A DNA stretch of 12,078 bases. Source: Proteobacteria bacterium UBA5122. GTDB lineage: Bacteria > Pseudomonadota > Gammaproteobacteria > Tenderiales > Tenderiaceae. Shown in pieces: positions 1 through 6,716 of the stretch (its first letter is position 1; each line of letters begins with the position of its first letter). The notes beneath the pieces are model-generated. The model was not told where the DNA came from. It did no database searches and saw only the letters and a list, made by a program, of their open reading frames with translations. Position numbers and translations under genes: made by a program. The stretch lies in contig DHYU01000082.1 in the NCBI GenBank assembly GCA_002415485.1, positions 11,915 to 23,992 on the forward strand, given 5' to 3'.

Positions 1-630
1 TTCCTCGACTACTTCTACGAGGCGACCCCGGTGACCGAGATCGGCCTGATGAACATCGGCTCGCGGCCGTCGCATCGCAAAAAGGGCGACCGCTCCAAGT
101 CATCGGTCCGCGCCATTGCCTGGGTCTTCGGTTGGGCGCAGTCGCGCCACACCCTGCCCGCCTGGTACGGCATCGGCACCGCACTCGAGAGCTGGCGTCA
201 GAACGCACCGGAACGCCTGGCCAAGATGCAGGCCATGTACAACGACTGGCCCTTCTTCCGTGCGCTGCTGTCGAACACACAGATGGCACTGTTCAAGGCC
301 GACATGGACATCGCCCGCGAATACGCCAAACTCTGTGAAGACCCCGCCACCGGCGAGCGCGTCTACGATCTGATCATGCGCGAATATCAGCGCACGCTGT
401 TCCAGATCCTCAACGTCACCGGCAGCCACACGCTGATGCCGGAAAATCCACAGTTGGCGCTGTCGCTGGCACGCCGCAATCCCTACCTGGACCCGCTCAA
501 CCACATCCAGGTGCAATTGCTGCAACGCTGGCGCGACACCAAACTCAGCGAAGCGGAACGCAACATCTGGCTGGCGCCACTGCTGCGTTCAATCACCGCC
601 ATTGCGGCCGGGATGCGGAACACCGGTTAA
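1..630 (+). CDS. ppc: Phosphoenolpyruvate carboxylase, C-terminal fragment
   Basis: This is the last 209 codons of PEP carboxylase, which carboxylates PEP with bicarbonate to give oxaloacetate and so refills the TCA cycle. The frame is open from base 1 and ends in TAA at 628-630; the start and the catalytic glycine-rich loop lie outside the window (the E. coli enzyme has 883 aa). The family motif NIGSRP appears near fragment residue 18, followed by the conserved stretch RAIAWVFGWAQSR and LPAWYGIGTAL, the DPLN segment near residue 165, and the terminal AGMRNTG. In the E. coli enzyme the Asn of the final RNTG belongs to the aspartate inhibitor site; its presence here suggests similar feedback control, by inference. 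A GTG at 31 is only an internal Val codon. The gene converges on panD and is followed by a strong hairpin terminator. Confidence 0.96.
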   Translation, partial: FLDYFYEATPVTEIGLMNIGSRPSHRKKGDRSKSSVRAIAWVFGWAQSRHTLPAWYGIGTALESWRQNAPERLAKMQAMYNDWPFFRALLSNTQMALFKADMDIAREYAKLCEDPATGERVYDLIMREYQRTLFQILNVTGSHTLMPENPQLALSLARRNPYLDPLNHIQVQLLQRWRDTKLSEAERNIWLAPLLRSITAIAAGMRNTG

Positions 631-652
631 CACCGGCCGCTCCCGCGCCCAT

Positions 653-688
653 AAAAAAAGCCGCCCCCGTTTGGGAGCGGCTTTTTTT
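653..688. terminator. Bidirectional intrinsic terminator between ppc and panD
   Basis: A GC-rich stem (GCCGC, one C/A mismatch, then CCC) closes a GTTT loop and pairs with GGG-A-GCGGC. Seven A residues lie on the left (653-659) and seven T residues on the right (682-688), so the hairpin has a U-tract when read from either strand. It lies 22 nt after the ppc stop and 26 nt after the panD stop, so it can end both converging transcripts. Confidence 0.9.
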
Positions 689-714
689 GTCGCCGTTAAA
701 ACGCCGTGTAGCGC

Positions 715-1098
715 TTACGAGGCCATCTGGATCGGCACGTCGTTGCTGCGACGCACGATGCGATTGTCCTGATCGACATAGATCAGATTCGGTTTGAAGC
801 TGGCCAGCTGCTCCTGCTCGATCCCGACATAGGCACAGATGATGACCAGGTCATCGGGCTTGGCCAGATGCGCGGCGGCACCGTTCACCGAAATGATGCC
901 AGAACCGTTCTCGGCGCGGATGGCATAGGTCGTAAAACGCTCACCATTGGCGATGTTGTAGATCTGAATCTGTTCATATTCGTGGATACCGGCGGCATCC
1001 AGCAAATCGCCATCAATGGCGCAAGACCCCTCGTATTCCAGCTCGGCGTGGGTCACGCGGGCGCGGTGTAGTTTGGTCTTGAGCATCACGTGCTGCAT
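715..1098 (-). CDS. panD: Aspartate 1-decarboxylase (PanD) proenzyme
   Basis: PanD decarboxylates L-aspartate to beta-alanine for pantothenate synthesis, in the cytoplasm. The proenzyme cleaves itself between Gly24 and Ser25 to create the pyruvoyl cofactor; both residues are present in the motif YEGSCAID. Other residues known from the E. coli active site are also in place: Lys9, His11, Arg54, Tyr58 and Asn72 (in VNGAAAH). I chose the ATG at 1098, giving 127 aa, because it places the cleavage site at 24/25 as in E. coli and has AGGAG nine bases upstream; an in-frame TTG at 1104 is too close to that Shine-Dalgarno site. The gene is last in the pan cluster, about 100 nt after panC, so it may have its own promoter as well. 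Maturation helpers of the PanZ type cannot be judged from this window. Confidence 0.97.
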   Translation of the reverse strand: MQHVMLKTKLHRARVTHAELEYEGSCAIDGDLLDAAGIHEYEQIQIYNIANGERFTTYAIRAENGSGIISVNGAAAHLAKPDDLVIICAYVGIEQEQLASFKPNLIYVDQDNRIVRRSNDVPIQMAS

Positions 1099-1118
1099 CG
1101 TCAACGACTCCTGTGACT

Positions 1119-1141
1119 ATCTAAAACATACATCTAAAACA
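1119..1141. repeat. 10-bp direct repeat upstream of panD
   Basis: ATCTAAAACA occurs at 1119-1128 and again at 1132-1141, a period of 13 bp, in the panC-panD gap and 21 nt upstream of the panD start. It is AT-rich in a GC-rich setting. It could be an operator or part of a promoter for panD, or a chance duplication; no known binding motif was recognised. Confidence 0.4.
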
Positions 1142-1201
1142 AAGGCTTCGCGGCGCTATCGGCGCCCAGGGCATGAAACATAAGCGCGCCATTATCCTAT
1201 T

Positions 1202-2062
1202 TTAGCCCTTATGCCGCAACGAAACAGTCAAATTATCGATCAGGCGGGTGTTGCCGAGGCGGGCCGCAGCCAGAATCACCAGCTCATCATCCGCCGCGGT
1301 TGGCACGGCCAGCAGCACCGCATCGCGCACGCAGACATACTCCGGCGCAAAGCCCGCCCCCGCCAATCGCGCCATCGCGACCTGCTCCAGGGCCGCATAT
1401 TCACGGCTGCCACCGGCGATGGCGGCCCGCGTCTCGCTCAGAATCTGATACAGCATCGAGGCCTGCGCGCGCTGTTCGGCCGTCAGATAGCCGTTGCGCG
1501 AACTCATCGCCAGGCCATCGGTCTCGCGCACGGTCGGCACGCCGATGATCTCGATCGGAAAACAGAGATCACGCACCAAACGCCGGATCACCTGCAGCTG
1601 CTGATAATCCTTACAACCAAACAGCGCCACGTTGGGCTGCACCATGTTGAACAGCTTGGCGACAACGGTGGCGACACCGGCAAAGTGCCCCGGCCGCGCC
1701 GCGCCGCACATGCCCTCACTGACCTGCGGCACCTCGATCCTGGTGACCACCTGATGCCCGCCGGGATAGACCTCGGCCACGCTCGGCGTAAACACCGCAT
1801 CCGCCCCGGCCTCACGCAACTGGCGACAATCCTCGTCCAGCGTGCGCGGATAACGCTCGAAATCCTCATTCGGGCCAAACTGGGTGGGATTCACAAAGAT
1901 GCTCACCACCACCCGCGCGCCCAGCGCGCGCGCCTCGGTCACCAGCTTGATGTGACCTGCATGCAGGTTGCCCATCGTCGGCACCAAGGCGATGCGCTCG
2001 CCGCGTTGGCGACAGCCTTGCACCCAGGCACGCAGCTCGGCAACGGTATCAAATTGAAACAT
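1202..2062 (-). CDS. panC: Pantothenate synthetase (pantoate-beta-alanine ligase)
   Basis: PanC joins pantoate and beta-alanine using ATP, through a pantoyl-adenylate intermediate, to make pantothenate in the cytoplasm. The 286-aa length fits the family. The nucleotide-binding HxGH motif is in PTMGNLHAGH (His34, His37), followed by SIFVNPTQF (residues 54-62) and ERYPRTLDED. KDYQQL (151-156) and the KMSKS-equivalent MSSRNGYL (186-193) are intact. Position 150 is Cys where E. coli has Glu (FGEKD); this is next to the active site but not a known catalytic residue. The start ATG lies 5 nt after the panB stop; the Shine-Dalgarno is weak (GAGTAAG), which fits translational coupling to panB. Its substrates are products of the neighbouring panB pathway and of panD. 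Confidence 0.97.
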   Translation of the reverse strand: MFQFDTVAELRAWVQGCRQRGERIALVPTMGNLHAGHIKLVTEARALGARVVVSIFVNPTQFGPNEDFERYPRTLDEDCRQLREAGADAVFTPSVAEVYPGGHQVVTRIEVPQVSEGMCGAARPGHFAGVATVVAKLFNMVQPNVALFGCKDYQQLQVIRRLVRDLCFPIEIIGVPTVRETDGLAMSSRNGYLTAEQRAQASMLYQILSETRAAIAGGSREYAALEQVAMARLAGAGFAPEYVCVRDAVLLAVPTAADDELVILAAARLGNTRLIDNLTVSLRHKG

Positions 2063-2067
2063 ACGAC

Positions 2068-2877
2068 TTACTCAAAACAATGTTGCGGCGCCGGGAAGCG
2101 ACGCTCGCGCACGGCCGCGGCATAGGCCGCCACCGCCGCCTGGATCGATCCGGCCTCGGCCATAAAATTATGCGAAAAGCGTGGCACCTTGCCCGGCGTA
2201 ATCCCCAGAATATCGTGCAGCACCAACACCTGGGCATCGGTGTCCGGGCCGGCGCCGATGCCGATCACCGGGATCGACACACTGGCCGTGATCTCGGCCG
2301 CCAGCGCACGCGGCACACACTCCAACAGCAGCATGTCAGCACCCGCATCCTCCAAGGCACGCGCACTGTTGCGCATGGCCTGCGCGCCGGCCTCGTCGCG
2401 CCCCTGCACCCGATAACCACCGAGCTTGTGCACCACCTGTGGCTGCAGCCCCAGATGCGCGCACACCGGCACGCCTCGCAGCGCCAGCTCGCGCACGATA
2501 TCCAGCTGCACGCCGCTGCCTTCCAGCTTGACGATCTGGCCACCACCTTCCTGCATCAACCTCATGGCATTGACCAGCGCCTGCTCCATCGTTGCGTAGG
2601 CCATGAAGGGCATGTCGACCATCAGCAAGGCGCGCTCACAACTGCGCGCCACCAGCTTGCTGTGATAGACCATGTCGTCGACCGTCACCGGCACGGTGGT
2701 CTTGTGGCCCTGCACGACCATGCCCAGCGAATCGCCGACCAGGATCACATCGACCCCGGCCTCATCGACCACACGCGCGAACCCGGCATCGTAGGCGGTC
2801 AAACAACTGAACTTGTCGCCGGCGGCCTTCATGTTACGTAATTGAGTCAGCGTCACAGGCTTACGCTCATGGGACAT
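2068..2877 (-). CDS. panB: 3-methyl-2-oxobutanoate hydroxymethyltransferase
   Basis: PanB transfers a hydroxymethyl group from 5,10-methylene-tetrahydrofolate to alpha-ketoisovalerate, giving ketopantoate, the first committed step to pantothenate. The 269-aa protein is a full-length TIM-barrel family member. The magnesium ligands are visible as Asp49 in VGDSLGMV and Asp88 in MVDMPF; Lys117 and Glu119 (VKLEGS), His141 (AHLGLQPQ) and the catalytic base Glu186 (LLECVP) match the E. coli residues. The start ATG has AAGGAG seven bases upstream. It lies 23 nt after the deoxynucleoside kinase gene and 5 nt before panC. The neighbouring folK feeds the folate cofactor this enzyme uses. The ketopantoate reductase (panE or ilvC) is not in the window. 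Confidence 0.97.
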   Translation of the reverse strand: MSHERKPVTLTQLRNMKAAGDKFSCLTAYDAGFARVVDEAGVDVILVGDSLGMVVQGHKTTVPVTVDDMVYHSKLVARSCERALLMVDMPFMAYATMEQALVNAMRLMQEGGGQIVKLEGSGVQLDIVRELALRGVPVCAHLGLQPQVVHKLGGYRVQGRDEAGAQAMRNSARALEDAGADMLLLECVPRALAAEITASVSIPVIGIGAGPDTDAQVLVLHDILGITPGKVPRFSHNFMAEAGSIQAAVAAYAAAVRERRFPAPQHCFE

Positions 2878-2900
2878 GGAATTCTCCTTGCGAGCAGTGG

Positions 2901-3569
2901 TTAGCGGGCGAGATCGAACGGCAGCGGATTGAAATAATGACGACCATTTTTAACGCGGCCGATCTGTTCAAGCAAGGCCTGGTAGTCGAGTTCGTTATCG
3001 ATCCAGTTGGCATTGGCGGCATTGACGATCAACAGCGGCGCGCCGCTGTATTGATGGAAAAAGCGCGTGTAACCATCGACCAGCTTCTGTAGATAGGCCG
3101 CATCGATACTCGCCTCATAATCATTGCCGCGCTTGCGCACCCGCTCCAACAGCACCTCCACCGGTGCCTGCAGATAGATGACCAGATCCGGCCGCGGGGG
3201 TTCCTCGACCAGGTGTTGATAGGCCTGCTCGTAGAGCACCAGCTCATCATCATCCAGCGTCAACTGGGCGAAGAGGCGATCCTTCTCCATCAGAAAGTCG
3301 GCGACGCGCACCGGCCGAAACATATCGCCCTGACGCAATTCGCGGATCTGCTCCACACGCTGAAACAGAAAGAACATCTGCGTCGGCAGCGCGGCGTTTT
3401 TGGGGTCTTTGTAAAAGCGTTTGAGGAAGGGATTGGCGTCGGCACCCTCAAGCAGGAGTTCGGTGTTGAAGGTCTCGGCCAGACGACGGGCAAGGCTGGT
3501 CTTGCCGATGCCGATCGGCCCCTCGACCACGATATAACCCGGGTTCGGCGGCAACACGAACTCAGCCAA
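2901..3569 (-). CDS. Deoxynucleoside kinase family protein
   Basis: This 222-aa protein belongs to the deoxynucleoside kinase (dNK) family, whose members phosphorylate deoxynucleosides with ATP for nucleotide salvage. The P-loop GPIGIGKTS is at residues 17-25. It is followed by a family-typical stretch (GADANPFLKRFY, then TQMFFLFQR), the VADFLMEKDR segment around residues 89-98 where the family has its catalytic DRS-like motif, and an arginine-rich lid (RVRKRGNDYE, about residues 150-160). The start is a TTG (3569) that overlaps the folK stop by 8 nt; GGAG seven bases upstream supports it. The next in-frame candidate is a GTG four codons later. Deoxyadenosine, deoxyguanosine or deoxycytidine are all possible substrates; the sequence does not decide. 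Placement between folK and panB implies co-expression with folate and CoA precursor genes, but not a role in them. Confidence 0.9.
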   Translation of the reverse strand: MAEFVLPPNPGYIVVEGPIGIGKTSLARRLAETFNTELLLEGADANPFLKRFYKDPKNAALPTQMFFLFQRVEQIRELRQGDMFRPVRVADFLMEKDRLFAQLTLDDDELVLYEQAYQHLVEEPPRPDLVIYLQAPVEVLLERVRKRGNDYEASIDAAYLQKLVDGYTRFFHQYSGAPLLIVNAANANWIDNELDYQALLEQIGRVKNGRHYFNPLPFDLAR

Positions 3570-4062
3570 TGATGCGCTCCAGTCCTTCCAGCGGGCATGC
3601 GTTCAGCAACTCAACCACACGGCGACCATCCGGCAGGTTCAGCTCAGGAGCGATCTCAAACAATGGGAACAACACGAAGTTACGCTCGTGCAGCCCGACG
3701 TGGGGCACGGTCAGCTCCTCGTCTTGAATCACCTCGTTGCCGTAGAGCAGCAAGTCCAGGTCCAATGTGCGCGGCCCCCAGCGTTCACCCTCCACCCGCA
3801 CGCGCCCGTGCTCGGCCTCGATGCGCTGCAGTTCGTGCAGCAATTGCAGCGGTTCTAAACGGGTTTCGAGATGCGCGACGGCATTGATGTACTCAGGCTG
3901 ATCCTGCGGCCCCATCGGCGCACTGCGATAGAGACTGGAGGCCACCAGCAGGCGGGTGTTGTCCAGTGCCGCCAGGGCCTTGATTGCGCTATTGACCTGG
4001 GCAGATGGATCACCCAGGTTGCTGCCCAATCCAATGTAAGCAGCGGTGTAAAGAGATGCCAT
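3562..4062 (-). CDS. folK: 2-amino-4-hydroxy-6-hydroxymethyldihydropteridine pyrophosphokinase (HPPK)
   Basis: FolK transfers pyrophosphate from ATP to 6-hydroxymethyl-7,8-dihydropterin, the step before dihydropteroate synthase in folate synthesis. The 166-aa protein is close in length to E. coli FolK (159 aa). It shows the N-terminal YIGLGSNLGD, the pterin-loop segment YRSAPMGPQDQPEYINAV, and the signature RWGPRTLDLDLLLYGNE with the magnesium-binding Asp101 and Asp103. I start it at the ATG at 4062, 5 nt after the pcnB stop. An open extension back to 4197 would overlap pcnB by about 130 nt and has no family similarity. No strong Shine-Dalgarno is visible, consistent with coupling to pcnB. 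The 3' end overlaps the next gene by 8 nt. Confidence 0.97.
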   Translation of the reverse strand: MASLYTAAYIGLGSNLGDPSAQVNSAIKALAALDNTRLLVASSLYRSAPMGPQDQPEYINAVAHLETRLEPLQLLHELQRIEAEHGRVRVEGERWGPRTLDLDLLLYGNEVIQDEELTVPHVGLHERNFVLFPLFEIAPELNLPDGRRVVELLNACPLEGLERIIG

Positions 4063-4067
4063 GATAA

Positions 4068-5450
4068 TTAGTCTTGTGCCTTGGACGACCGCTTGCGCGG
4101 CCGACGCCGACGGCGGCGGCTTCCCTGATCCGGCCCCGTGGCTGTTATCATATTCCGACGCAAACCTTCGTCGGCTTCTTGAAACTGGGTCCACCAATCG
4201 GCCAACTCCTGCTCAACCTCGCCCGCCTCGGCGCGCAACAGCAAAAAGTCATACGCGGCGCGAAAGCGCTGGTGTTCCATCAGGCGATGGGCGCGGCGAC
4301 CGGCACGACTGGGCAGGCGCAACTGCATCGCCCAGATCTCCTGCATCGGTGTGCTGAAACGCCGCGGCAGTGAGGTCGTCCGCACCTGCTGCTGCACCAC
4401 CACCTCGGCAGCCTCGCGCATCGCGATGTGCTCACTCTCACCGGCGCGGACCATTTGCGCCATCCGCTGACGCACCGGCTCCCACAGCAACGCGGCATAC
4501 AAAAAGGCCGGTGTCACGGGTTTACCCTCGGCGACGCGGGCATCGGTATTCTCCAGTGCCCGCACCAGCATGGTCAGCGGGAAATGCTGTTCTTCGCGCT
4601 CCAGTGCGGTTTCGGTCAGGGGGAACAGGTATTGGAATAAATCGTAATGGCGCAGCAGCTCATAGGTCTGCACCGCGTGGCCGCCCATCAGCAGCTTCAA
4701 CACCTCATCAAACAGGCGCGCCGCCGGGATATCCTCCAGCAGATGCCCCAGTTCATAGATGGTCTGTTCCGATTCGGGGTGGATGCGAAAACCGATCTTG
4801 GCCGCAAAACGCACCGCGCGCAGCATGCGCACCGGGTCTTCACGGTAACGCTGCGCGGCATCACCAATCAGCCGCAGCTCGCCCTTCTCCAGGTCAGCGA
4901 CGCCGCCGGTGTAGTCGACCACCGAAAAATCATTGATGTTGTAGTAGAGGGCGTTGATCGAAAAATCCCGCCGCCAGGCATCCTCTTCCAGGGTGCCGTA
5001 GACGTTATCGCGCAGGATGCGGCCGCCCTCCTCCACCTCGTGATCGCCGTCATCGTCATCACCCAACTGACCGCGAAAGGTAGCGACCTCGATCACATCA
5101 CGACCGAACAGGATATGCGCCAACAGGAAACGCCGACCGACCAGGCGACAATTGCGGAACAGCGACCGCACCTCTTCCGGGGTCGCGTTGGTGGCGATGT
5201 CAAAGTCCTTCGGCTCACGACCGAGCAACAGATCACGCACACCACCGCCCACCAGATAGGCCTCATACCCGGCCTTGTTCAGGCGGTACAAGACCTTGAG
5301 ACAGTTTTCACTGATATTGCTGCGGGAGATGCAGTGCTGATCGCGCGGAATAATCCGCGGTGCGCTGCCAGGCACAGGATAGGCACCGGGGCGATCCCCT
5401 GCTCCCTGCTTGGTCAGCTTACTCCAGAATTTTTTTAGAAACGTCGACAT
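4068..5450 (-). CDS. pcnB: Poly(A) polymerase I (PcnB)
   Basis: PcnB adds poly(A) tails to RNA 3' ends, which marks them for decay by exonucleases and the degradosome. The 460-aa protein has the class II nucleotidyltransferase head: LVGGGVRDLLLG (66-77), the DFD pair Asp82/Asp84, and the third carboxylate Asp162 in RRDFSINALYY. The PAP-type stretch FRNCRLVGRRF and the RYREDPVRMLRAVRFAAKIG motif separate it from CCA-adding enzymes, as does the basic tail GSRRRRRRPRKRSSK (443-457), the known RNA-binding feature of PAP I. The segment around residues 129-142 is strikingly acidic (DDDDGDHEVEEGG) in a loop that varies in the family. It heads the operon that continues with folK. The ATG at 5450 lacks a clear Shine-Dalgarno, which may keep expression low; E. 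coli pcnB is also poorly translated, from AUU. Confidence 0.96.
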   Translation of the reverse strand: MSTFLKKFWSKLTKQGAGDRPGAYPVPGSAPRIIPRDQHCISRSNISENCLKVLYRLNKAGYEAYLVGGGVRDLLLGREPKDFDIATNATPEEVRSLFRNCRLVGRRFLLAHILFGRDVIEVATFRGQLGDDDDGDHEVEEGGRILRDNVYGTLEEDAWRRDFSINALYYNINDFSVVDYTGGVADLEKGELRLIGDAAQRYREDPVRMLRAVRFAAKIGFRIHPESEQTIYELGHLLEDIPAARLFDEVLKLLMGGHAVQTYELLRHYDLFQYLFPLTETALEREEQHFPLTMLVRALENTDARVAEGKPVTPAFLYAALLWEPVRQRMAQMVRAGESEHIAMREAAEVVVQQQVRTTSLPRRFSTPMQEIWAMQLRLPSRAGRRAHRLMEHQRFRAAYDFLLLRAEAGEVEQELADWWTQFQEADEGLRRNMITATGPDQGSRRRRRRPRKRSSKAQD

Positions 5451-5517
5451 GGCGCGACATCATAGCATCTTCAAGCCCCGATTGCGCCCTTCGTAATATG
5501 CTTATTTCATTACACAA

Positions 5518-5546
5518 ATTCTGCTGAGAGCCATTTTCTGGGGCAA
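5518..5546 (-). promoter_or_regulatory. Candidate sigma-70 promoter for pcnB
   Basis: On the minus strand TTGCCC (5546-5541) is followed after 17 nt by CAGAAT (5523-5518). Each box matches four of six consensus bases. Transcription would begin near 5511, giving a leader of about 60 nt before the pcnB ATG. The call rests on matching by eye only and other weak boxes exist nearby. Confidence 0.3.
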
Positions 5547-5603
5547 CTGACGCAAGGTTAAGCGACCCGCATGCCCTCTACCCTGCCTCTCCCGCCTTCA
5601 AAG

Positions 5604-5625
5604 TAATGTGAAATGCATCACAGCT
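5604..5625. promoter_or_regulatory. CRP/Vfr-type binding site
   Basis: TGTGA (5607-5611), six bases, then TCACA (5618-5622) is a perfect pair of CRP half-sites with the correct spacing. Its centre (5614.5) lies about 60 nt upstream of the start expected from the sigma-28-like promoter at 5641-5668, close to the classic class I activator position. It is in the gap between pcnB and the flagellar-like gene pair, so cAMP control of that pair is the likely meaning. The half-sites are directly visible; the regulation is inferred. Confidence 0.65.
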
Positions 5626-5640
5626 GGACTATCATTACTA

Positions 5641-5668
5641 TAAGGTTATTCAGCAGGCACCCCGATAA
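5641..5668 (+). promoter_or_regulatory. Candidate flagellar sigma-28 (FliA) promoter
   Basis: TAAGGTTA (5641-5648) is separated by 12 nt from CCCGATAA (5661-5668). The E. coli FliA consensus is TAAAGTTT, 11 nt, GCCGATAA; the -10 box matches seven of eight bases and the -35 six of eight, with one extra spacer base. Transcription would start near 5675, leaving a short leader of about 37 nt with GGAGG before the ATG at 5712. The flagellar-rod character of the first product makes this assignment more credible. Confidence 0.45.
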
Positions 5669-5711
5669 CCCTACTGTAACAATGTTTAACGTTTACCCCG
5701 GAGGCAACGCC

Positions 5712-5969
5712 ATGAGTTCAATTTCAGCGATGCATCTCGGCTTACAGGGAATTCAAAAGGGCATGGACGGTTTACGCCGTAACGCCCACGAGATTGCAAG
5801 CGCCAATACACTCAACAACCCGCAGAGCGCCAATGCTGCGCCGTCGGTCAACGATGTCACCGACGCCCTGATCGGGTTACAACAGAATCGCCTACAGGCC
5901 GAAGCATCGACCAAGGTCGTCAAGACCAGTCTCGACATGATCGGCAATCTGTTGGACGAGATGGCCTAA
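5712..5969 (+). CDS. Miniature flagellar rod/hook-like protein
   Basis: This 85-aa protein joins the two ends of a flagellar rod/hook (FlgE/FlgF/FlgG type) protein with nothing between. Residues about 5-32 (MHLGLQGIQKGMDGLRRNAH, then EIASAN) resemble the N-terminal rod helix that ends in an ANN-A-NT-like motif. Residues about 46-83 (VNDVTDALIGLQQNRLQAEA, then KVVKTSLDMIG) resemble the C-terminal helix where FlgG has EMVNMIETQRAYE...SKV. Such terminal helices form the coiled-coil that lines axial structures of the flagellum. There is no signal peptide, as expected for axial proteins exported by the flagellar type III route. The ATG at 5712 has GGAGG seven bases upstream; the open frame back to 5613 has no comparable site. 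It lies 18 nt before the next gene, with which it probably forms an operon. No other flagellar gene is in the window, and the exact role is unknown. Confidence 0.8.
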   Translation: MSSISAMHLGLQGIQKGMDGLRRNAHEIASANTLNNPQSANAAPSVNDVTDALIGLQQNRLQAEASTKVVKTSLDMIGNLLDEMA

Positions 5970-5987
5970 TCGCCCCGAGATCGATCC

Positions 5988-6701
5988 ATGAATATCGGCG
6001 CCTCCATCAATGCATCTATTGTCGCCAGCTACACCAGCACGGCGAACGGCGCACGCAACCCCTTACCTGCTCCAGGCAACGGCAATACCAAACCGGCAAA
6101 TCTGAATCCGGACGCCCGTCTCGACGAGAAGGACAAGGCGCAGGCCAAGAACAACAATACTCACCAACGTTCGTCCACATCAGAGCAACGCCTCGATCAG
6201 GACGAACAGCGTGAGATTCAAAAACTGCAACAACGCGACCGAGAGGTGCGTGCACACGAAGCAGCACACCAAGCGGCGGGCGGCCCCTATGTACGCGGTG
6301 GCGCCCAATTCGATTACGATCGCGGCCCCGATGGACGTCTGTATGCAGTAGGGGGCGAGGTCAGCATCGACAGCAGCCCGATCCCTGACGATCCAGAGGC
6401 AACCTTACGCAAGGCCAACCAAGTGCGGGCTGCCGCACTGGCACCGGCTGATCCATCACCACAAGATCGCGCCGTGGCGATGGAGGCCACCCTAATGGCC
6501 GCTGACGCACGTGCAGAGATTCTGAAACAACAACAGGAAGAAACCACGGCACAAAAGGAACAAAGCGCAGAACGCCGCGCCGAAATGAATGAGCAACCCC
6601 CAGCGTCAAACAAACGCCCGGGCACCTCCGCCACCAACGCCTATCAGCAGAATTTAATGCCCAACAATCTGCTCGGCGGCCGTCTCGACCTGAGCGCATA
6701 A
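5988..6701 (+). CDS. Putative metalloprotease of the SprA-related / CJM1_0395 family
   Basis: The 237-aa product has a low-complexity, charged N-terminal third (Asn, Gln, Lys rich, about residues 25-80), then a conserved core. The core contains REVRAHEAAHQAAGG (about residues 85-99) with an HExxH zinc-protease signature (HEAAH), followed by YDRGPDGRLYAVGGEVSID and the downstream block ATLRKANQVRAAALAPADPS plus QDRAVAMEA. I recognise this arrangement from the SprA-related family, often annotated as putative metalloprotease CJM1_0395 family; this is recalled, not searched. There is no signal peptide or membrane segment, so it is cytoplasmic or exported by another route. The third zinc ligand is not obvious. 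The C-terminal third is Gln/Glu/Ala-rich and likely coiled-coil. It follows the flagellar-like gene by 18 nt and converges on the secreted prodomain-like gene with 15 nt between stops and no visible hairpin. Protease activity is inferred only. Confidence 0.8.
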   Translation: MNIGASINASIVASYTSTANGARNPLPAPGNGNTKPANLNPDARLDEKDKAQAKNNNTHQRSSTSEQRLDQDEQREIQKLQQRDREVRAHEAAHQAAGGPYVRGGAQFDYDRGPDGRLYAVGGEVSIDSSPIPDDPEATLRKANQVRAAALAPADPSPQDRAVAMEATLMAADARAEILKQQQEETTAQKEQSAERRAEMNEQPPASNKRPGTSATNAYQQNLMPNNLLGGRLDLSA

Positions 6702-6716
6702 GCTGATTTATTTGAA

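Noticed and set aside
1099..1104. TTG start two codons upstream for panD
   Set aside because: Only three bases from AGGAG, and it would move the Gly-Ser cleavage site from 24/25 to 26/27.
1211..2125. Long plus-strand open frame (304 codons) opposite panC
   Set aside because: It is the antisense shadow of panC; the translation is low-complexity (His, Gln, Arg rich) and has no family features.
4063..4197. N-terminal extension of folK
   Set aside because: It overlaps pcnB by about 130 nt, has no family similarity, and the ATG at 4062 matches the normal HPPK start.
4647..5438. Plus-strand open frame opposite pcnB
   Set aside because: Antisense shadow of a strongly conserved gene; no Shine-Dalgarno site or recognisable domain.
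5539..5554. Sigma-54-like TGG-N10-GC spacing (TGGGGCAACTGACGCA)
   Set aside because: Only the GG and GC pairs fit; the CAC and TT parts of the -24/-12 consensus are missing and the leader would be about 150 nt.
5540..5570. GACGCAA stretch suggestive of a cyclic di-GMP (GEMM) riboswitch
   Set aside because: The rest of the conserved core and the paired stems could not be found around it.
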